From Stropharia rugosoannulata (Eukaryota; Basidiomycota; Agaricomycetes; Agaricales; Strophariaceae), in contig JANCIK010000008.1 of NCBI GenBank assembly GCA_028532985.1, forward strand, positions 1,240,001-1,304,000: a stretch of 64,000 nt of DNA, read 5' to 3'. Below, one piece after another: positions 1 to 9,905 of the stretch. The position numbers and the translations under genes were made by a program. Under the pieces are notes generated by a model, which was not told where the DNA came from, did no database searches, and saw only the letters and a list, made by a program, of their open reading frames with translations. Every line of letters begins with the position of its first letter. Position 1 is the first letter of the stretch.

Positions 1-375
1 TGATTATGGCTCTGTAGTCGGCGCGGAAGACTGCCCAAGGCCACGCAAGAAAGTTGCGAGTAAGCGGCTTTGCTCGTTTACTGCGTCAACATTGTGGTCA
101 ATGGAACAATCGATGAGGCAGGAAGAAAGAAAGACGCACGCAGGCTCGGGGACGTAGGTCAAGGGCTCGTATATCGCCCTAAAGTACGGGCGGATAAGGG
201 TGAAAACGGCAAGCTCAGCTCCGAAGACGATGGCATTGAAGACAAGTGCAGTGATGAACGTCGCGGTCGATGCACTGTTTGCTGTCGCGATGGAGGTGCC
301 ATTCTGAGACGCGCGGGCGAGGAGGACGGTGGCGTCAGTGGCACGGGCGAGGAAGTGGAGAGGCGGGTCGTCCAT
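1..375 (-). CDS. CSC1/OSCA-like (DUF221) channel, N-terminal part, cut by window edge
   Basis: The start ATG is at 375-373. Exon 1 (375-140) and the start of exon 2 (80-1) are visible. A 59-nt intron (139-81, GTGCGT..CAG) keeps the frame. Before it comes an N-terminal hydrophobic segment ending in a FTLIRPYFRAIYEP-type stretch. After it come KRAKPL and WPWAVFRADYR, the conserved N-terminal region of fungal CSC1/OSCA1 proteins (Rsn1_TM, DUF221). In this family these are stress- or mechanically gated, calcium-permeable cation channels of the plasma or internal membranes. The rest of the gene lies beyond base 1. The family call rests on these two motifs only, so the function is inferred. Confidence 0.8.
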
Positions 376-1600
376 GGTGTTGGCCGTGGCCTGTCAGGAA
401 GTGGAGGATGGGAGGACCAGTCGGTGGCTGGGATGAATGAAGGAAACGGACGGGATGGATGGTGGCGGCGTGATTCATATAGTCACAACGGGGCGATTGA
501 CGTATTGTATTCTCTCGGCTAACCCCATTAATGCTGTGCTATTTATGTCACATCTCGTCATCGCCCCACGAACCACAAATTCGAATCCATTTGTTGCCGT
601 TAGCGTCGCGCTAGACGCTGCTGCCTCTATATACGCATAGAGTAGATAACTCGGCTGCAAACAACAAACACCACACCAACGCTGCAGGCTGCCCGTGCGA
701 TGTCGCTCCCTCAAGCTCTCGATCGTCAGCCGCAGTATATTATTAAAACACTGATATGTCTATTTTTGGCGATAGGAAGACTGGTCTTCAGGCACTACCG
801 CCGTGCATATCCATCGCCGGGCCTTTTACCTCGCACAGCGTGAACAAAATTGGGTTGATAAGCTCGCGCACATGGAGTCTCCGTCGCTGGCGTCCATGGT
901 CTAGGAATGCATAGCTTCGAGGAACGAGGGGCGGGACGGAATGTTGGAGGCGCCGTCTACGCATACTTAGCTGTCATCCAGCACAGCACATATGCAGTCC
1001 GACAAGGCCAGGTCCGGGCTGTCGACCCTGGCTTGATCAATGTTTTTCTCGCTCCGAATCGTCGCACGCGCGCTATATGCTTCGTTTCGCCTTGCTGGAT
1101 TGTAATGAACGCCGATAGCACGGTCGCTCAGAAAGAGTCTCTCGGATCCTTCTCAGGAGATAGTTTCGTCGTATTAATCTAGTCAGTGAGTGCACTACGC
1201 ACTTCCAAAACTATGCTAGTGCGGAACCGCCCTCGGATCTGCCTAGAGCTTTCATCCGACTTACAATCAATGATGTCCTTCTCCAGACTCACCAGTCCCC
1301 CGAGTAGTGGGCTATTGCGGCCGCTGCGGTGGGTATCGTTCCAGCAACGGAACCATGCTTGTATTCCGAGTGCTCATGAATGGGCGATTACTCGTTAAAA
1401 AAATCCCGATTGCTTTCATGAGTGTTATCTCACAGACTCACACGGTCGCGGGTAACTGAAGTATAATTAAGCTAAATGACGTAGATATGAATCATGAGAA
1501 TTTGGTTGGAAAATGTGCGAAGAACGTACGGTCATTGAGAGAATCGTCGCACTTGAGACATGCTTGAGTTTTACGACCTAGTGTGGCATGTACAACAGCC
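376..1600. other. Intergenic region upstream of the channel gene
   Basis: This should contain the promoter of the leftward channel gene. Open frames here (for example 907-1182 and 1186-1398) show no recognisable domain, splice structure or duplication. A short plus-strand frame from 699 (47 codons) starts with a hydrophobic stretch and a YPSPG tail that faintly recalls a P450 membrane anchor, but it stops at once. No gene is supported. Confidence 0.4.
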
Positions 1601-2015
1601 TAGTGTGCATCTCCGAAGAGCGCTTTTATCATGCAGGCTTGGCTTGAGTATGGCCAAGGTATGGCACGACTACCCCTAAGTACTATCATTGTGGTGAAGA
1701 AGAAGCACATTTCTCTCTCTCATCAAGGGTTCTGTCAGGTTTTATCATGTATATAATTGGATCTTACACGATGCAGAGAAATGCCCATGGCAAACGACCA
1801 ACGGGTTATAAGTAACGGGCCGAGTTAGCGCAAACTTTGCCGAGAAGTTGGGTTTAAAGTACTTAAGTAAGTATTCGGGATTTGCCGTACGGTTAAGTGG
1901 CGCTTCGATGACTCCCTCTTTTTTTTTCGCCTGCACACCTATTTGAACTGCCCTGGGTCTCTCCATGTCTCTCCATGATTGCCATGCTAACTGTGTCGCC
2001 TCATAATTACATGGC

Positions 2016-2478
2016 TTGACTCGAGATCATGACTTTCTTCCCAAGTTTCTAAACGTACCTGCAGTCAATAATGCTACAATCTCTAACGCAGGAGTGGCCT
2101 CGATGGTACGCGGCTTGTGCCTCCTGGTTGGCCACGAAATTGCACTGACGACTGATCCTACGTCCTACGAGCACAGTCTAGATGACAATCTCCTTCAAAG
2201 TTCTTCGTTTCAGGCATGTCATGCTCTCCTGCGTCTTCCGGTACATCTGCACACCCCTTCATCTGGACTTGTCTATCTACCATGCCTCCTTGCTCTTGTC
2301 TATAATTGAAGGGGAGCATCTCACCTGTCGTCGATGTATTGAAACTCATCTTGCTGCTGCCTCTACCCAAATGGTATACAATCAGTGTATGCCTGCGGTG
2401 AAGTCGCAGCAGCTAAACAAACGAGCGAAGGGTATCGATGACTCGAGTAGCAGTCGGACCACTTCTATTAGATGGTGA
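2016..2478 (+). pseudogene. Unidentified ORF of the duplication, frame-broken copy
   Basis: This aligns with the 123-codon frame 8673-9044 of unit 2, but the coding frame is split. The first half reads in the frame of 2016-2309 and the second half in the frame of 2182-2478. The cause is extra bases around 2212-2235 (GGCATGTCATGCTCTCC region) that unit 2 lacks. The shared peptide has no domain I recognise. It may not be a gene at all; only the conservation between copies draws attention to it. Confidence 0.3.
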
Positions 2479-2904
2479 CGGGGCTTGAGCACCTCCTAAT
2501 ACACGTGTCATTAACTGCTGATGGCCCCATCTGCTGGACATCACTGTAATGTACGATCAAAGGAAGCCTTTCGGATCCACTGTTCCAGGCATACGCGTCG
2601 ATTAATGGACTTGACGAGTCTAAATCAGTGAGGACTTAGTGACTGCCAGAGCGAATTTCAGCACATACTCACGCCGTCCTTCCCTCTATTGATCAGCATT
2701 GTGTTACATGAAAGGGAGATCAGAGATTCAAGACCGTTGCGTGTAGCATCAAGCAGTCTAACTTCCTATCCATATGCAGCTCAGAATGCGTCGGCATATA
2801 TCCTTAGGGGGATGTTTTATCAGCACATTTATTTGCTATCAACGACCGAGCATAAGAAAAAAGTTTTAAATATTGACGAACCTCTCTAGCCCTGCAATCA
2901 TCGC

Positions 2905-3274
2905 GCATGTAAGAACAATTCCCAGTTACGATCTGTAATCGTTTACGTCTGGATTGGGACGAAACATGGCGATCAGAAGTCACATTCATTCGCGCCGTTT
3001 CGCGAGCAGGTCGAATGGGAGCTGGGAATGCTGGACTCGGTCGATTTATATAATTACGGTTTATTTTGCACCAGATTCGAAAGAGCCTATCACGCTGCAT
3101 GAACTAGAGTTGTACGCGCATACAAGAAAAATAATGGTTTTCGCGTGTCCTAAGAGATTCTGGAGAGGGGGAAATGTAGAAGTTGTTTGTGAGCGATATG
3201 GTATCAAGATGGTAGAAAATTTGGAAGATTTGGTAACAGAGGTGAAGAGGCGTCTCAGCAGTGGTACTATGTGA
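2905..3274 (+). pseudogene. Nucleoside 2-deoxyribosyltransferase-like relic, copy 1
   Basis: The readable peptides are FPVTICNRLRLDWDETW, then FREQVEWELGMLDSVDL, then ITVYFAPDSKEPIT, YAHTRK, and GNVEVVCERYGIKMVE to the stop at 3272-3274. This series matches the fungal Nuc_deoxyri_tr2 family, whose active region has the form VYF..SK.PITLLELGL. These enzymes cleave or transfer deoxyribose between bases. Relative to copy 2 there are two 4-base insertions, near 2988-2994 (CATTCG) and near 3048-3052 (TATA), each shifting the frame. About 100 bp of the 5' part is also missing. It therefore cannot encode the enzyme, although it keeps the WDETW tryptophan that copy 2 has lost. It converges on the P450 gene, whose stop is 87 bp away. 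Confidence 0.75.
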
Positions 3275-3360
3275 GACTACTGATGGGTATACATATAAAA
3301 CAACGTACGTGAAAGCACTGTTACAAACAAGAAATATCAAATGGGACTGTCTTCTCTACT

Positions 3361-5521
3361 CTACTCAGACATGGTGCGCTCAAAGATGAGTTTCCTGTGA
3401 CTTGGCCCCCGTGGTACAATGGAGCATTTAAACTCGTCCTTGTGGCTAGTTCAAAACCATTTAGACGGCACCGTGACATATTTAGGGCTCGAGACGACTC
3501 ACTAAATAATTCCTCCGGTGTGGAAATCATCGTTTACCTCAATCTCATTTCCAAACTCATCCTTGTCCTTGTTGATGTCAAGGCATGATAGAACGGAAGC
3601 TATTATACACCACGCCTGAAAAAACGACATTTTAGCGGATGAGATACAGAGAGCGACACAAGAAATTTCTCACCAAAGCACTAGCGACAGCCTTCCCTGA
3701 GCAGATCCTAAGACGATTTGATCATAAAACACGATTCACATGGACACCAACATACGCAATACTTACCTTCGGCCAAATCCATAGGCCAGGATGCGATCAT
3801 CGTTAGTTAGATTTCCGTTTTCATCAATAAAGCGTTCAGGCTTGAATGTGAATGGATCAGGGTAAACATCTTCGTCATGTGTCATTCCGCTAGAGAATTA
3901 TTCAGTAAGAGGTCAAGGTCTGAGCATAAAAGTACCCACTATATGTTCGCTATGACCGCCGTGCCTGTATCGAGTCATGTACATGAGGCCTCGGATATGG
4001 TTTATAAATGAGCTTACGCATACCTTTTGGAATGAAGTAGCCTTTGTAGTAGTCGTCCTCGGTGAGTGAGTGGGCAACCCCCGTGGGGAGAGTCTGACTC
4101 CATCTCAAGCATTCTCGATATATTGCTTCGATGTACGGAAGGTGCGGGCGATCTTCAAACGTAGGGAGGCGTCCGTTTCCAATGATTCTATCCAGTTCCG
4201 CTTGAGCTTTCTTCTGCACCTCAGGATGCTTTACCATCAGATAGAAGAATGCCGCAGTGAAACCTATGGTCTGATTTTCTCGGTTAATTTCCTGCTATTT
4301 GACTGCAAGCGCGGGGCTCGTACCGTCTCTGAGCCACCTTCAGAGATAATAAGTTTTATATACTCAGGTTCTTTACGGCTTATGACCTACCAACGTAAAT
4401 AGCGACGGCCATATCGCTTACTATCTTTTTCTCAATCTCGGAGGCTGGAGATGTTCTGTGATTTTCTATAAAGTCTGTCACCAAAGATGGTATCGCAGTT
4501 CCACTTATCTGGGTTGGTAGTGTTGTAGTCAGATACTGAATGAGAGATCAGCAGGACTTACGACTGAATCATCTGAGTATTTCCACATAACCTCGCTCAA
4601 GTATCGGAACAAAGTTTTAGTCTCCGCAGCCTTTTTCAAGGATGTCATCGGTCCGGCAAACGAGGGCGGAATGTGAGCAAGGAACGGCAAAAGGTTGACA
4701 ATGCTTCCTTCCGGTGAAAACAGACAGCACGCTTGCTCGAAGCACTGGTCCATCAACAAAACAAGTCGATCCTTCGGTGATTTCACCTTATAACCATACA
4801 TGATTTGCATGATAAATGACGCAGACAGCCTATCATATGTCAAGAGTATATTTGAGGTGAGAAGATAGGGAATCGAGAAGTTGTTGATACGCACGTTTTA
4901 TTGTTAGGATAAAGTTGGCCCGGATTTTCTACTAAGTCCACCAAGAATTGATGAACTCTTTCTTCCATAACGGGCCAGTACTTTTTTGAAGCTTGAGAGT
5001 TGAACAGTCGGTGCGACAATGTTCTTAATCTTCTCCAATACCCGCCATATTCGACAAGCGAAATAACGCCCTCCCACCCCGAGCTGTACAGCAACATGAG
5101 ATAATATAAGCATTATACAACAAAGTGACTTACATACTGGCCCCTGGTATGAATGGTCTGCTGGAATATTTCCCTGCTCGTCGTTCTAGCAACTCAATCG
5201 CGTCTTCTTTCTTGTTAAGAATCAGGATGTTGCTTCCAAATGCACTTGCAAAGACTATGTCACCTAATTTGCGATGTCTCAACGAGCATTATACAAATAG
5301 TTCAATCATTGGCGCCTACTTTTACACTTCCTCCCCCATTCTGCGTATGCAGGTCCATGGTCTTTGACATTGAGTATATCTAATGCATTGCCTATGATAG
5401 GCATAGGCTTGGGGCCTGGCGGATACGGCCCTCTCTTAGCGGGACTCACGTAGTTCAGGAAGAGCTTGGCCATGACCAGAAAAAGTACCCCAATCGAAAA
5501 CGAAGACATACTCAGTGACAT
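3361..5521 (-). CDS. Cytochrome P450, copy 1 (12 exons, 515 aa)
   Basis: Haem-thiolate monooxygenase, anchored by an N-terminal hydrophobic segment (SIGVLFLVMAKLFLNYV) followed by the proline hinge YPPGPKPMPIIGN. Exons: 5521-5320, 5263-5134, 5083-4895, 4829-4562, 4508-4391, 4337-4324, 4270-4024, 3964-3940, 3889-3767, 3707-3674, 3615-3503, 3445-3361. Lengths sum to 1548 nt without a frame break. Visible motifs are the I-helix GGSETT split over the 14-nt microexon, the K-helix ExxR in YRECLRW, PERF, and the haem loop FGFGRRICSG with the ligand Cys. The C terminus is HKDEFKCSIVPRG. The protein resembles basidiomycete P450s usually grouped near fungal CYP64-like oxidoreductases, but the exact CYP family and substrate are unknown. 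The start ATG is shared in position with copy 2. Confidence 0.9.
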
Positions 5522-5700
5522 GATAGGAGGAAAATGGCACAGGTGATGGTAGGAATGCGGCACCTTACGAGTATGGGTGAGAGCATTCTGCAATATATAC
5601 GCTAGAACTAGGTATGGGCAAGCGAATAGCAACCTGCTTCCGTCAACCTGTCAAATGATAAGCGGGGGAGAAAGATTATATTCGGTAGTCCTTTGAGGGG
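5522..5700 (-). promoter_or_regulatory. Promoter region of P450 copy 1
   Basis: The block upstream of the ATG is conserved between the two P450 copies. It includes a TATA-like stretch at about 5592-5600 and the phrases AAGCGAATAGC, TCAACCTGTCAAATGAT and TTATATTC, each recognisable also at 12,125-12,240. Conservation against a more variable background suggests shared promoter elements. No specific factor site is claimed. Confidence 0.5.
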
Positions 5701-5745
5701 TTGTTGGCTCATCAGGGCAATCTTACTATCATGAGAGTCATGGGA

Positions 5746-6462
5746 TACGGTTGGCGAGCAGGACCAGGTCTATTTCGAAGTTGATTTGAACTTTTGATGC
5801 CATTTCTGAGTGGTGCATGGGGTCATTCACATTAACTGGCACCTTCCACCATTACGTTAGCGTATTATCCTGTCACAAATGCTTTATACAAATATTCGGA
5901 GTTCGTTAATGCGACGGCCGAACATTAAGTAATGGGGCAGATCATAGATGTACTACGTCGTCACTCAGTTTCAAAACATATCACTTAAGAGATCTCTGAA
6001 TCATCCAAACTGAAGTTCAGAGGTTAAGAACTTTGTGCTTTGCTATGTGATGGTCCACAAGTTAGTCTTAAAGCTACAAACATTGAAATGATTTCAAGGT
6101 ACTTATGGCAGCACTGTTGAGAGAAAAAAACATAACTAGTATTAGAGTTTATAAGCGCACGCCGGCCCAACTAAACAGAAACGGGAATACCCCCAGAAAA
6201 CTGGTCATGACTTCACTCTTTAAATCAGTTAACCCGCTATAATTGAGCGCTGCGTCTCCAGGTCCGTTCTAACGTTGGGATTTTCCTCCGCCCGGACCCA
6301 CGGCATGTCCTCTGGGCAGCGATGCCGGTGTTAACTACCTACTATAGAAAAATAAATGTTATGACAGTGTTACAAGGACCCCGGTTCCATAAATGGTGCG
6401 GTTCGTACGTTCAAAGTCAAGCCGTCAAGTCAAAATAGACCTGGCCCTGCTCGCCAACCGTA
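5746..6462. mobile_element. 717-bp inverted-repeat element inserted upstream of P450 copy 1
   Basis: It begins TACGGTTGGCGAGCAGG at 5746 and ends with the inverse at 6462; about 29 of the first 30 bases match across the two ends. TGGGA flanks both sides (5741-5745 and 6463-6467) as a target-site duplication. If the ends are taken one base further out, the duplication reads GGG. Unit 2 of the segmental duplication (near 12,215) has the uninterrupted site TCATGCGATCATATCAG, so the insertion came after the duplication. No coding capacity is seen, so it is probably a non-autonomous DNA transposon (MITE-like). Confidence 0.8.
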
Positions 6463-6689
6463 TGGGATCAAATCAGAGGTCTGGTTCCGACCCGATGTGT
6501 AAATATTGTATGTAACAACACTCACTTACGTGCTTACAATGTAAATCCCAGGATGCCAGCGTTCGCCTATAAGTCCTCCCGGTGTAAGTACCGAAGTGAA
6601 CGTAGTCAAGAAATGCGCCTAATCGGCTAAGCCTCAGTTAACGGCTATCATGGAGATACATAATTATAAGTCGAGGTTGCCGTTGACAT

Positions 6690-7660
6690 CAGTAACTTGA
6701 CCTATTTAGTATCCGGATTTTGCCAGTTTTGTTCCGTTTTTCAGTTTCAGGAAACCGTATTTACATTTCAGGTTAAGATTAAGCTTCAGAAGCACGGCAA
6801 CTTAAGTTGAAATGGTAATTATCAGGCTTGATTCCTTCTTAGGTTTCCAGAAGAACATAAGGTAGATGTCATCCTATTCTACGAAGGTCATGTGATGTTA
6901 CTGCTTGTGACATGGGCTGAGGATAAATTGGGAAAGTTTCTGTAAAACAGTTAACATCTCCACATATACAGCCAGTCTTGTGAATAGATTCGATAGCAAT
7001 TGTTCATTTATATATTATTTAAGCTCTTGAGAAGTTTTGTAGTTATCGGAGCAACCGATCTTGATGGAATACACACGGAGTCTCAACTGAATATGCACAC
7101 GGATGTCAAAGCAGCGATAAGATCATGTATGATGTAAGGGAGACAGCCTAAACAATTCCTTCCTTCTCCAACTCTTCCAATATGTTTGCTGGTAGGACCC
7201 AGTGCTCTCTGTACCTGCGCTGAACTAGAACAACAGGGAAAGTCTATCTCTTCAATCTCAATGCATGTGATATGTGTGTAATTGGCGTGCAGAACTTATT
7301 TGGGTAATCACACATCACTTATTTAACTTCATGCTTATTGGAATGCATCTCTGAGTAGCTACTTGTCTAATAAATAGTTCCTATTGAACAAATTTGGGAT
7401 CCTTGCAGGAGGGAGCGAGCTCGACACGCTTTTACTCTAAATTAACGCGTTCTTTCTAAATTGGGAGCCTGTCACAATGGTCATGTGACCTTCGCAGAAT
7501 ATGGATGACATTCGACTGTCATCAAGCGTATCATATCGGAGTCTGCTTTTGGGAGACTAACCTTACATACGTTTCCAGATATATCAGTTTGCTAGTTTTT
7601 TGCAGTTTAATTGCTGTTTCCGGGGTGAGAAACCACAAAAAACTAAATGGTAAGAATGCT
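6690..7660. mobile_element. About 1 kb insertion with imperfect inverted repeats, only in unit 1
   Basis: Unit 2 reads directly from the promoter block (about 12,450) to the block at about 12,480, while unit 1 has about 970 bp between them. Within it, an arm near 6855-6920 (GTCATCC..ATTCTACGAAGGTCA..TTGTGACATGGGCT) pairs with the reverse of about 7465-7525. A second, weaker pairing joins GGAAACCGTATTTA near 6750 with TACATACGTTTCC near 7565. It has no plausible coding frame. Exact ends and target duplication could not be fixed. Confidence 0.5.
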
Positions 7661-8168
7661 GATGGACTATATTGGTAGGTAAGATTAAGGTCATCAGGAA
7701 CTCTAACACAACTCTAACATGACAGGCACTTTCCGAGGGCTCTAAAACGGAGATAAGATCCAATATCAAGCTGAAAGGGTATGTATGCATCTCTAACTGC
7801 TAGTTGATCGTGATTTCAACCACAAGGTTACTTTGAAGGTAGACATAGATGTTCACAACATGCAAATAACCATTGTCTTGCGCCTTATGAAAAGAATTAG
7901 GTCTCCGAGAAACAGGCATGGTGTTTCTAACATTACATAGGAACGCGGGACTACTGAGGTGAAGTATTTTATCACGTTGCGACTTGGACGGGTGCGTATG
8001 TTTCCGTGGCACAACTCCGTGACTATCATCCGTTACCAACAAACGCCGAAAAAGCATGTAGCTATACTCCCTTGGGCGGAACAGCGGGAACATTAAAGTG
8101 CTCATTGGGAACGTTCAAATAGAAGACACATTGAGTAACATGGACTGCTATAGGTCCCGGGGGGCTCA
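7661..8168. other. End of unit 1 and spacer between the duplicated units
   Basis: The block 7690-7860 matches 12,520-12,690 and marks the far end of the duplicated unit. The remaining 300 bp before 8169 match nothing else in the window. The minus-strand frames here (7584-7790, 7800-8105) look accidental. Confidence 0.5.
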
Positions 8169-8672
8169 TAGTGTGCATCTCCGAAGAGCGCTTTTATCAT
8201 ACAGGCCTGGCTTGGGTATGGCTAAGGTATGGCATAACTACCCCTAAGTACTATCATTGTGGTGAAGAAGCACATTTCTCTCTCTCATCAAGGGTTCTGT
8301 CAGGTTTTATCATGTATATAATTGGATCTTACACAATGCAGAGAAATGCCCATGGCAAACGACCAACGGGTTATAAGTAACGGGCCGAGTCAGCGCAAAC
8401 TTTGCCGAGAAGTTGGGTTTAAAGTACTTAAGTAGGTATTCGGGACAAATTCGGGATTTGCCGTGCGGTTAAGTAGCGCATCTATGACTAACTCTTTTTT
8501 TTTTTTTTGCCTTCACATCATATTTGAACTGCCTGGGTCTCTCCAGGTCTCTCCATGTACACTGTGCTAACTGTGTCACGTCATAACTACATGGCTTGAC
8601 TCGAGATCATGACTTTCTTCTCGAGTTTCTAAACGTACCTTAGTCAATAATGCTACAGCCTCTGACGCAGGA

Positions 8673-9044
8673 GTGGCCTCGACGGTACGCGGCTTGTGCT
8701 TCCCTGTAGGCCACGAAATTGTACTGATGACTGATCCTACGTCCTACGAGCACAGTCTAGATGACAATCTCCTTCTTCAAAGTTCTTCGCTTCACTGCAT
8801 CTTCCGGTACATCTGCACACCCCTTCATCTGGACTTGTCTATCTACCATGCCTCCTTGCTCTTGTCTATAATTGAAGGGGAGCATCTCACCTGTCGTCGA
8901 TGTATTGAAGCTCATCTTGCTGCTGCCTCTACCCAAATGGTATACAATCAGTGTATGCCTGCGGTGAAGTCGCAGCAGCTAAACGAACGAGCGAAGGGTA
9001 TCGATGACTCGAGTAGCAGTCGGACCACTTCTATTAGACGGTGA
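8673..9044 (+). other. Unidentified ORF of the duplication, open copy
   Basis: A 123-codon open frame whose unit 1 counterpart is frame-broken. The translation contains a Cys pair (LTCRRC) and a serine-rich end, but no domain I recognise, and the initiation context is uncertain. It could equally be non-coding conserved sequence. Confidence 0.25.
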
Positions 9045-9389
9045 CGGGGCTTGAGCACCTCCTAATACACGTGTCGTTAACTGCCGATGGTCCCATCTGC
9101 TGGACATCACTGTGATGTACGATCGAAGGAAGCCGTTCGGACCCACTGTTCGAATCCACGCGTTGATGAATGGACTTGACGAGTCTAAATCTGACTTCCT
9201 GTCCATATGCAGCTCAGAGTGCGTGGGCATATATCCTTAGGGGCATGTTTTATCAGCACATTTGTTTGCTATCGACGACCGAGCATAAGATTTTTTTTTT
9301 TTCAATATTGACGAGCCTCTCTAGCTTTGCAATCCTCGCTCATGTAAAGGCCATATTTGAAATTTGAAATACGATCAATTCTATATCCG

Positions 9390-9801
9390 AAGGCTGAGAA
9401 ACAGGTCCCTGCAACAAGCACCGGCTGGTGCTCTGAAGTAATCGCCTCCTATGAACACTTCCCAGTTACGATCTGTAATCGTTTGTCTGGATTGGGACGA
9501 AACATGACGATCAGAAGTCACATTCACGCCGTTTCGCGAGCAGGTCGAATGGAAGCTGGGAATGCTGGACTCGGTCGATTTAATTACGGTTTATTTTGCA
9601 CGAGATTCGAAAGAGCCTATCACGTTGCTTGAGCTAGGGTTGTACGCACATACAAGAAAACAAATGGTTGTGTGTCCTAAGAAGTTCTGGAGAAGGGGAA
9701 ATGTAGAAGTTGTTTGTGAGCGGTATGGTATCAAGATGGTGGAAGTTTTGGAAGATTTAGTAACAGAGGTGAAAAGGCGTCTCAGCAGTGGTACTATGTG
9801 A
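9390..9801 (+). pseudogene. Nucleoside 2-deoxyribosyltransferase-like relic, copy 2
   Basis: This copy keeps more of the 5' part than copy 1 (STGWCSEVIASYEHFPVTICN). From FREQVEWKLGMLDSVDL it then reads in one frame through ITVYFARDSKEPITLLELGL and NVEVVCERYGIKMVEVLED to the stop at 9799-9801. Its lesions differ from those of copy 1: a 2-base loss (TTACGT to TTGT) just before the DWDET motif shifts the frame, and the following TGG codon is TGA. The catalytic-region signature SKEPITLLELG is intact. Family assignment is from these motifs; loss of function is inferred from the stop and the shift. Confidence 0.75.
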
Positions 9802-9905
9802 GACTATACTGATGGGTATACATACAAAACAAGGTAGCTGCACATGCTGTACACGTACGTGAAAGCACTATTACAACCAAGAAACATCAAGTGGGACTGT
9901 CTTCT

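Larger units (their letters stand above)
1601..7860. repeat. Segmental duplication, unit 1
   Basis: From TAGTGTGCATCTCCGAAGAG at 1601 the sequence can be followed with few changes against 8169 onward, an offset of about 6.57 kb. Homology runs through an unidentified ORF region, the deoxyribosyltransferase relic, the whole P450 gene, its promoter (to about 6660) and a last block at about 7660-7860. Unit 1 is longer because it holds two extra insertions (5746-6462 and roughly 6690-7660). The units are direct repeats separated by about 300 bp of unrelated DNA. Confidence 0.9.

Noticed and set aside
699..842. 47-codon frame with hydrophobic start and YPSPG tail, like a P450 anchor
   Set aside because: It stops at once and no further P450 sequence follows in any frame downstream.
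7584..8105. Two minus-strand frames of 68 and 101 codons between the duplicated units
   Set aside because: No domain, no splice continuity, and not conserved in the other unit.
9140..9165. GTTCGAATCC, resembling a tRNA B box
   Set aside because: No matching A box or cloverleaf could be built around it; a similar word near 578 also fails.
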